Positions 16,287 to 20,336 of a DNA stretch of 20,336 nt are shown here, one piece after another. How positions within the stretch are numbered: position 1 is the stretch's first letter; each line of letters begins with the position of its first letter. This DNA comes from Fimbriimonadaceae bacterium (GTDB lineage Bacteria > Armatimonadota > Fimbriimonadia > Fimbriimonadales > Fimbriimonadaceae), in assembly GCA_014380605.1 (NCBI GenBank), contig JACMJO010000525.1, positions 1-20,336 on the forward strand, read 5' to 3'. A program made the position numbers and the translations under genes. The notes under the pieces are model-generated. The model saw nothing but the letters and a program-made list of their open reading frames with translations, searched no databases and was not told where the DNA came from.

Positions 16287-16910
16287 ATGCATATCACACC
16301 ATTGGAATGCAAACCTTGTGGAAAAGCATTGCTGATAACGCCAGGAAAGGGAGGCGTTTCTGCCGTTGTGGCCGGTGATCCTAAGAAGGGAACCAAAGTA
16401 ACGCCGCTCGTAAGTGGTGCAAAGTGCACAGAGATGGCCAAACGACTCTTCCCCGGCAGAAACTGCGTTTGTGTAAACGGCGGATTCTTCTCGGGGTCTG
16501 ATCCGATGGGCAGGCTTGATCCGTGCAACAGTCCGGAAGTGTCGGGCGGAGGAAGTCCTGCCAACAAAGACCGAAAAGAAATAATTGTTCAGGCAGACTA
16601 CGGACTTGTGACAGGGGTAACGGGTATACCACCATCGCCAGGAGCGACAAACAATCCTGGAAGGACGGGTGCTTGCCTGGGCAAAAACAATAAGGTAACT
16701 GCCTTGATTGTCGCTGAAGGGTGCGCTGCTGCATCCTTCGAGAAGTGCGCGAAGGCAGCTTGCCCACCGGGAGCGAGATTCGTTTGGCTTGACGGCGGAG
16801 GTTCATCGCAAGTTTGGCAGAATGGAAAGCCCTTACTGGAAGGAAATTCTAGTAAGGACGGAAGGCCAGACGGAAGATCTGTAGATAATTGGATAATCAT
16901 ATGCGACTAG
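15921..16910 (+). CDS. Cassette 4: Rhs core domain fused to a phosphodiester-glycosidase (NAGPA-like) tip
   Basis: 329 residues from the ATG at 15921; an in-frame TTG at 15912 is less likely. Residues 1-122 are the Rhs core domain, the most divergent copy. The tip (123-329, 11 Cys) carries three hallmarks of the NAGPA/DUF2233 family: NGGFF at 186-190, LDGGGSSQ around 290-297, and the terminal DGRSVDNWIII. By family these enzymes hydrolyse phosphodiester-linked sugars such as GlcNAc-1-phosphodiesters. In a bacterium the substrate could be a wall or surface glycopolymer (inference). This differs from the HExxH tips of the other three cassettes. The 3' end overlaps the partner gene by 10 bases. 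Confidence 0.85.
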   Translation: MGVTNYYSVEGEVVGDYDGVDHRDYLRDAVGSVTRITGGTTNRYKPFGEDRVVDLHLPRPRFGWIGVYGYEATYLRYSHHYVRTRHYDPNIARWTTVDPLWPQESAYTYVRGNPTNWTDPSGMHITPLECKPCGKALLITPGKGGVSAVVAGDPKKGTKVTPLVSGAKCTEMAKRLFPGRNCVCVNGGFFSGSDPMGRLDPCNSPEVSGGGSPANKDRKEIIVQADYGLVTGVTGIPPSPGATNNPGRTGACLGKNNKVTALIVAEGCAAASFEKCAKAACPPGARFVWLDGGGSSQVWQNGKPLLEGNSSKDGRPDGRSVDNWIIICD

Positions 16911-17551
16911 TCATCACTGGGGTCTTCCTGTGTTGTTTCAACCTAAATGCAGAGGCTCTGCTTAATTCGCGCCGAAGCATTACTAGCCAATGGAGGTCAA
17001 ACTACTTCGTCCTTGTTGAGCGTGAAACTACAAGCAGCAAAGCGGTCAGCGTGTATTTAGCAACTAAACAGAAAGGGAAGCTTTTTAGACTCGTCCGACT
17101 TGAAACCAATCGCTTGGAGTGGGGCAAAGACGACAAGTTGACAGTGAGTGGAAATCAGATCGTTATACTCCTTAAAGGTGCGGCCGACAGGTACGAGCAT
17201 TATCACGTCTTGCGAAAGGGCAGCACCTACAAGCTGCTTAATAAGCCAAAAGGGGCCACTTTCGGTGGAAGTAGCGTAGCCGTACTCTGGGGCTACATCT
17301 TGGGAACCATGTGGGTGTCCCCTGACTACTCCGAGTCGCCTGGTAACTACCTTTACGTTTTCGGTCGTGGTGGTCTCAGGTTTGGCAAGTTGCCCGGCTC
17401 CCAGGAAGGTTACGAAGTCAGGAGACTTGATTCTCATCGTTTTCAACTTCAGAAGTGGAACACGAGTAACAGTAACGTGTCCCTAACCAACCATCGATTT
17501 CCTTTCGCCATGAAGAACGGTCAGTGGATTCTCCCAGGTCTAGCAAGATAA
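16901..17551 (+). CDS. Cassette 4 partner: exported protein of unknown fold, putative immunity
   Basis: 216 residues from the ATG at 16901, which overlaps the tip stop by 10 bases. A TTG at 16889 would add four residues in front and is less likely. The start MRLVITGVFLCCFNLNAEA looks like a signal peptide with an AEA cleavage site. The mature part is rich in short beta segments and aromatic/basic residues (YFVLVERE, QIVILLKGA, YLYVFGRGG) without a motif I know. By position it is the immunity candidate for the glycosidase tip. It is the last plus-strand gene; the next gene is convergent, 34 bases away. Confidence 0.7.
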   Translation: MRLVITGVFLCCFNLNAEALLNSRRSITSQWRSNYFVLVERETTSSKAVSVYLATKQKGKLFRLVRLETNRLEWGKDDKLTVSGNQIVILLKGAADRYEHYHVLRKGSTYKLLNKPKGATFGGSSVAVLWGYILGTMWVSPDYSESPGNYLYVFGRGGLRFGKLPGSQEGYEVRRLDSHRFQLQKWNTSNSNVSLTNHRFPFAMKNGQWILPGLAR

Positions 17552-17585
17552 GTAATAGGCTTTAAGACCCAGAATTTCATGGCTA

Positions 17586-18137
17586 CTAACTAAAGACGGC
17601 ACCAAAACTGGTCCAGTGCAAGTCAGGTAGCTCCAATTTGTCTTCGTCGAGTTCATCCCACCAACCAGACATGCATGGATGCATGCGAATGTCGTCAAGC
17701 AAAATCAGACCCCCAGGTCTTACAAGCGAGCCGTACAACGACATTTCAGCTTTGACTTGTTCTGCGACGTGATCCGTATCGATGAACAGCAGGTCGATTG
17801 GGCCACATTGGGCTACGTTTGCTGCAAGCGTTGGATCACGTGTATCGCCATGAATCAGTTCGATGTTTGGAAAGATGGCCAACCTCTCCCGGGCCCCAGG
17901 TCGGATATCAACATCAATCGAGATCACTTGGTTCTCACTCCCAGCCGCGAGATTAGATGTACTGCCTCCCGTGCACGTTCCTAGTTCGACAGTGAGGCTG
18001 GGTTTGAAGTCGTTAGCAACCCAATACAGGAGGTCATAGTAAGGGTTGCTGGGATCACGACCAAAAACTCGAGTATCTGGAACAGGCTCCAGAACCCTGT
18101 ACTTCTCTGCGAAACTTGCTGCCCGCTCGCTCAGCAT
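17586..18137 (-). CDS. Class I SAM-dependent methyltransferase
   Basis: 183 residues from the ATG at 18137 on the minus strand; a TTG at 18155 would add six. Motif I is VELGTCTGGS, followed by acidic VISIDVD, DLLFIDTDH and the PGGLILLDDI strand. This is the Rossmann pattern of the Methyltransf_24-type class I family. The order glycine-rich loop, acidic ribose-binding residue, post-strand DTDH fits a SAM-binding enzyme. The substrate is unknown. Small methyltransferases of this type often modify sugars or natural products, and a neighbouring paralogue-like gene (18213) lies upstream on the same strand. No Shine-Dalgarno is visible. Confidence 0.85.
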   Translation of the reverse strand: MLSERAASFAEKYRVLEPVPDTRVFGRDPSNPYYDLLYWVANDFKPSLTVELGTCTGGSTSNLAAGSENQVISIDVDIRPGARERLAIFPNIELIHGDTRDPTLAANVAQCGPIDLLFIDTDHVAEQVKAEMSLYGSLVRPGGLILLDDIRMHPCMSGWWDELDEDKLELPDLHWTSFGAVFS

Positions 18138-18212
18138 GAATCTATTGTAAGGCAATCATCGGGCATGCTGTCACCGATTGCGACGCGCCAAAAAAAATTC
18201 AATGTGCTCTTG

Positions 18213-18767
18213 TTAGTCCATCATGCTCAGAATCGGCAAGCGAAAGAATCTTGTAATGCTCGAGGTAGATTCGCATACCTCAGCCATGATTGGTTCCCAC
18301 GCGGCAGGGATATCCTGTGAACCCGCTTCGGAACCCCAGTCGTGAACGGCAACAAAGTCGCCAGCATCAAGCAGGGGGGCAAGTTCGCGCATCTCGCGGC
18401 GCTTATCGCCGTCATCGCAAAACAGGAGTCGCGGACCCGGAGCCGCGCGAATTCGCTCCTTCATCCAGGTCAGGTCGAACACATTGCCGGAAAGGACTGC
18501 GGCACCCAATGAATCAATAAGATCCCTAGGCTCCACTTGCGCAGCATCGTGGTCGATCGTCTCAAACCTTATCCCCCTCGCCTTGCACTGAATGGCCAGA
18601 AACACCGCCATGCCGCCTTTCCATGTGCCGAGTTCAATCAAGGTCTCAAACCTGTGACGATTGAAAAACTCCTCCCAAATCGCAAGGTCGTGCCAAGTCT
18701 GAGCGGCTGGGAATCCACAAAAAGTTGTTTCAGCGTTGGGGATTGTAAAGGCTTCTGGTAATCGCAT
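18213..18767 (-). CDS. Class I SAM-dependent methyltransferase, second copy-type
   Basis: A 184-residue protein with an ATG at 18767. The N-terminal part is WHDLAIWEEFFNRHRF, followed by motif I IELGTWKGG at 44-52, then FETIDHD around 68-74. LLFCDDGDKRREM and DAGDFVAVHDWGSEAG follow, a pattern close to the CmcI/cephalosporin-hydroxylase-like methyltransferase group. It lies on the same strand as 17586-18137, 75 bases upstream of that gene's ATG. The two may act on related substrates (inference). No Shine-Dalgarno is visible. The sequence is not close enough to its neighbour to be a recent duplicate. Confidence 0.85.
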   Translation of the reverse strand: MRLPEAFTIPNAETTFCGFPAAQTWHDLAIWEEFFNRHRFETLIELGTWKGGMAVFLAIQCKARGIRFETIDHDAAQVEPRDLIDSLGAAVLSGNVFDLTWMKERIRAAPGPRLLFCDDGDKRREMRELAPLLDAGDFVAVHDWGSEAGSQDIPAAWEPIMAEVCESTSSITRFFRLPILSMMD

Positions 18768-18778
18768 TTTATTAACAT

Positions 18779-18811
18779 CAAAACCTCGCGCGATCTGACT
18801 TCAGGGTTTTG
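18779..18811. other. Inverted repeat between kinase and methyltransferase genes
   Basis: The arms CAAAACC (18779-18785) and GGTTTTG (18805-18811) are perfect 7-bp complements around a 19-base spacer. They lie in the 102-base gap downstream of the kinase stop and upstream of the methyltransferase start. It could be an operator, a leader hairpin, or a weak terminator of the kinase transcript. Nothing distinguishes these. Confidence 0.25.
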
Positions 18812-18869
18812 GAGGCTGTCCTGAATGTTGAAGGAGGTGGCAAGGTAAGCTATATTCCCGCAAAACTCC

Positions 18870-20336
18870 CTAAGCAAATATCGACGCGTCGGTCATTCGA
18901 CTGCATTTCGCGCGGAATCCCCTGATAAGCGGGGATTGCGTCCGCTCAGCTGTGGCAAGAGTTAACTCGAAGCGAAGCTCAATTACTAGCGGATCAGCCA
19001 AGCTTCTGAAGTTTATCATTAGGCCGTGAAAAACCGTTTGAACGTCTTCGGGCCATCCCATATCTGTGTCAGTGAACTCCATGTTGTTCGTGCCATCGGA
19101 GAGCATTCTAACTGCGTTCCAGGCCACGCTACTTCCCATTGTGGAACTTACATCACAGTTTCTCTGTATTCGCACACCAGACATTGCTGCCATTTTCACT
19201 GCAGCGTGATACCTTCCATTTTTACCTAAGTTTTCAGAGTGCCAGCAGTAAGAACCTGTGTTTTCGATGACTTCATCATTTGCCTTGCATAGCAAAATCA
19301 ACCTTGATAGTTTTTGAATAATGTCATTACGCGTCCCAGTTTCGATGTACTCGGAACCACGTTCCAAATTGGTCACCTTTGCACAAAGTTCATCGAAATC
19401 TTGTGATACGAGGCAATGTAGTGGGTTTGGATTATTCTGAATTGTTCGATAGTGGCTTCGCAACATATTTACGTTCTCCCTTGCAGGTAACAAGTCTATC
19501 TCCCGATTCGTGAAGACTCTCCAATCTGCCTGAAGATCCATCATCGACTGATATCGGCGATCAAGCGCTGGTTCAGTTGCCTTTGAAATGATCTGTGCCA
19601 AACCGGGAAACGTCTTGCAAACAGGACTATTCGATTCTTCAATGAGCGCGTCTATGTAAGCGGTTCTATCGCCTTCTATGCCCCCTGAAGTGCGAAGATT
19701 CTCTTGCGGCATGCAACCTGTTAAGAGCGAAAGTATCGTCGCTCCGAGGGAATAAATGTCAGCTTGTCCTTGCCAAACTGGACCGTTCGTTAATCGAACA
19801 AGGCGTTCAGGTGCTGTATAGGGATTTGAAGAGCCCTTATCATGCAAAGTCTTCGCGAGAAACCCGTCTAGCAAAAAGCTTTGGCCAAAGTCAATCAGTA
19901 TCAGCTCCTCGTCGTCGTCTCGACGTACTTGCATGATATTGCCAGGATGTACATCTCCATGCAATATTCTCATGGAGTGCAGCTTGGCTAACGTGTCAAT
20001 AATCTTCCCAACCCGAGCGACAAATTCAGTTGGATTGAGAATCCAAGCCAAGCGGTCACGCTGGGACTCCCCCAAATCAGCAATTGTGTGGCCATCAAGT
20101 AGCTCATAGACGATAAAAGGAACCGTAGCTGCGTGGCCAGGCTGCAACGAACCAAAGCCTAGATCGACAACCCGTGGAATGGCAAGAGTTCGGTCTAGTT
20201 TCCTAGCAAGGGTCAGGTTCTCATATTCCTGCACAAATGCAGGCATCAGCTTTGCCCGGAACTCCTGTTTTTCGGGCCCCGCCTTGTTGCTAAGCACCTC
20301 GGAGGCCATGATCTTAACAAAAACCTCTTCCGATGA
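18870..20336 (-). CDS. Ser/Thr-type protein kinase with unassigned C-terminal region, N-terminus outside the window
   Basis: The frame is open to the right edge: nine codons upstream of the apparent ATG at 20309 encode SSEEVFVKI. VFVK matches the beta-3 ATP-binding lysine (VAIK), so the ATG is internal and the glycine loop lies outside. Counting from that ATG: FVQEYE near 25-30 (helix C Glu), VPFIVYELLDG hinge, HGDVHPGNIM at 117-126 (catalytic loop with HGD instead of HRD), DFG at 140-142, YTAPERL near 164-170, and DIYSLGATI in helix F. These support a kinase fold. Residues about 275-479 have no domain I can name. Substrate and role are unknown. It is convergent with the toxin-type block and separated from it by two methyltransferase genes. 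Confidence 0.88.
   Translation of the reverse strand, partial: SSEEVFVKIMASEVLSNKAGPEKQEFRAKLMPAFVQEYENLTLARKLDRTLAIPRVVDLGFGSLQPGHAATVPFIVYELLDGHTIADLGESQRDRLAWILNPTEFVARVGKIIDTLAKLHSMRILHGDVHPGNIMQVRRDDDEELILIDFGQSFLLDGFLAKTLHDKGSSNPYTAPERLVRLTNGPVWQGQADIYSLGATILSLLTGCMPQENLRTSGGIEGDRTAYIDALIEESNSPVCKTFPGLAQIISKATEPALDRRYQSMMDLQADWRVFTNREIDLLPARENVNMLRSHYRTIQNNPNPLHCLVSQDFDELCAKVTNLERGSEYIETGTRNDIIQKLSRLILLCKANDEVIENTGSYCWHSENLGKNGRYHAAVKMAAMSGVRIQRNCDVSSTMGSSVAWNAVRMLSDGTNNMEFTDTDMGWPEDVQTVFHGLMINFRSLADPLVIELRFELTLATAERTQSPLIRGFRAKCSRMTDASIFA

Noticed and set aside
12361..16292. Recurring minus-strand open frames over the core repeats (12361-12792, 14511-14933, 15867-16292)
   Set aside because: They recur only because the core DNA is repeated. 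They are antisense shadows of the conserved plus-strand domain, with no start site or family pattern.
18188..18196. A-run (T-run on minus strand) after the second methyltransferase as an intrinsic terminator
   Set aside because: No convincing GC-rich stem precedes it on the minus strand.

Overview
The window is bacterial. It is compact, has mostly ATG starts with weak or absent Shine-Dalgarno sites, and is of moderate GC content by eye. No rRNA, tRNA, transposase or CRISPR array was found. Lineage cannot be fixed from sequence alone. Large YD-repeat proteins beside very large multi-module glycosyltransferases, and weak ribosome-binding sites, would fit an environmental phylum such as Armatimonadota or Planctomycetota. 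That placement is a guess.

Layout. (1) 1-1608: the 3' part of a gene for a protein with two c-type heme sites, cut by the left edge. (2) 1609-2028: a gene-poor stretch with one small hairpin. (3) 2029-6030: a giant glycosyltransferase with four nucleotide-sugar-transferase-like modules and a TPR-like region. (4) 6109-17551: one long co-directional block, mostly overlapping or closely spaced, that reads as a modular polymorphic-toxin-type locus. (5) 17586-20336, minus strand: two class I methyltransferases and a protein kinase cut by the right edge.

Block 4 is the centre of interest. It opens with a NifU/IscU-like protein that has lost part of the cluster-binding set, then a Hint (Hedgehog/intein-type) protein lacking the C-terminal His-Asn, then a 1260-residue Rhs/YD-repeat shell. 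The shell stops at a TGA just before the conserved Rhs core-associated domain. That domain is encoded separately, six bases later and in the same frame, and recurs four times (122 residues each, 107 to 117 identical in the pairs compared). Each copy is fused to a different cysteine-rich tip. Three tips carry HExxH metallopeptidase motifs and the fourth is a phosphodiester-glycosidase (NAGPA-type) domain. Each tip gene is followed at once by a gene for a protein with an apparent export or lipoprotein signal, the position of an immunity gene. Degraded copies of the shell's 3' end, one retaining the same TGA, precede cassette 2 and probably cassette 4. The cassettes therefore arose by tandem duplication or displacement of an already split shell/tip junction.

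Working model (inference): one shared shell pairs in trans with alternative separately translated core-tip proteins, or the downstream cassettes are a reservoir for recombination at the near-identical core DNA. Exported partners and cysteine-rich tips both point to action outside the cytoplasm. No PAAR, VgrG-binding or signal sequence is visible on the shell, so the delivery route is unknown.
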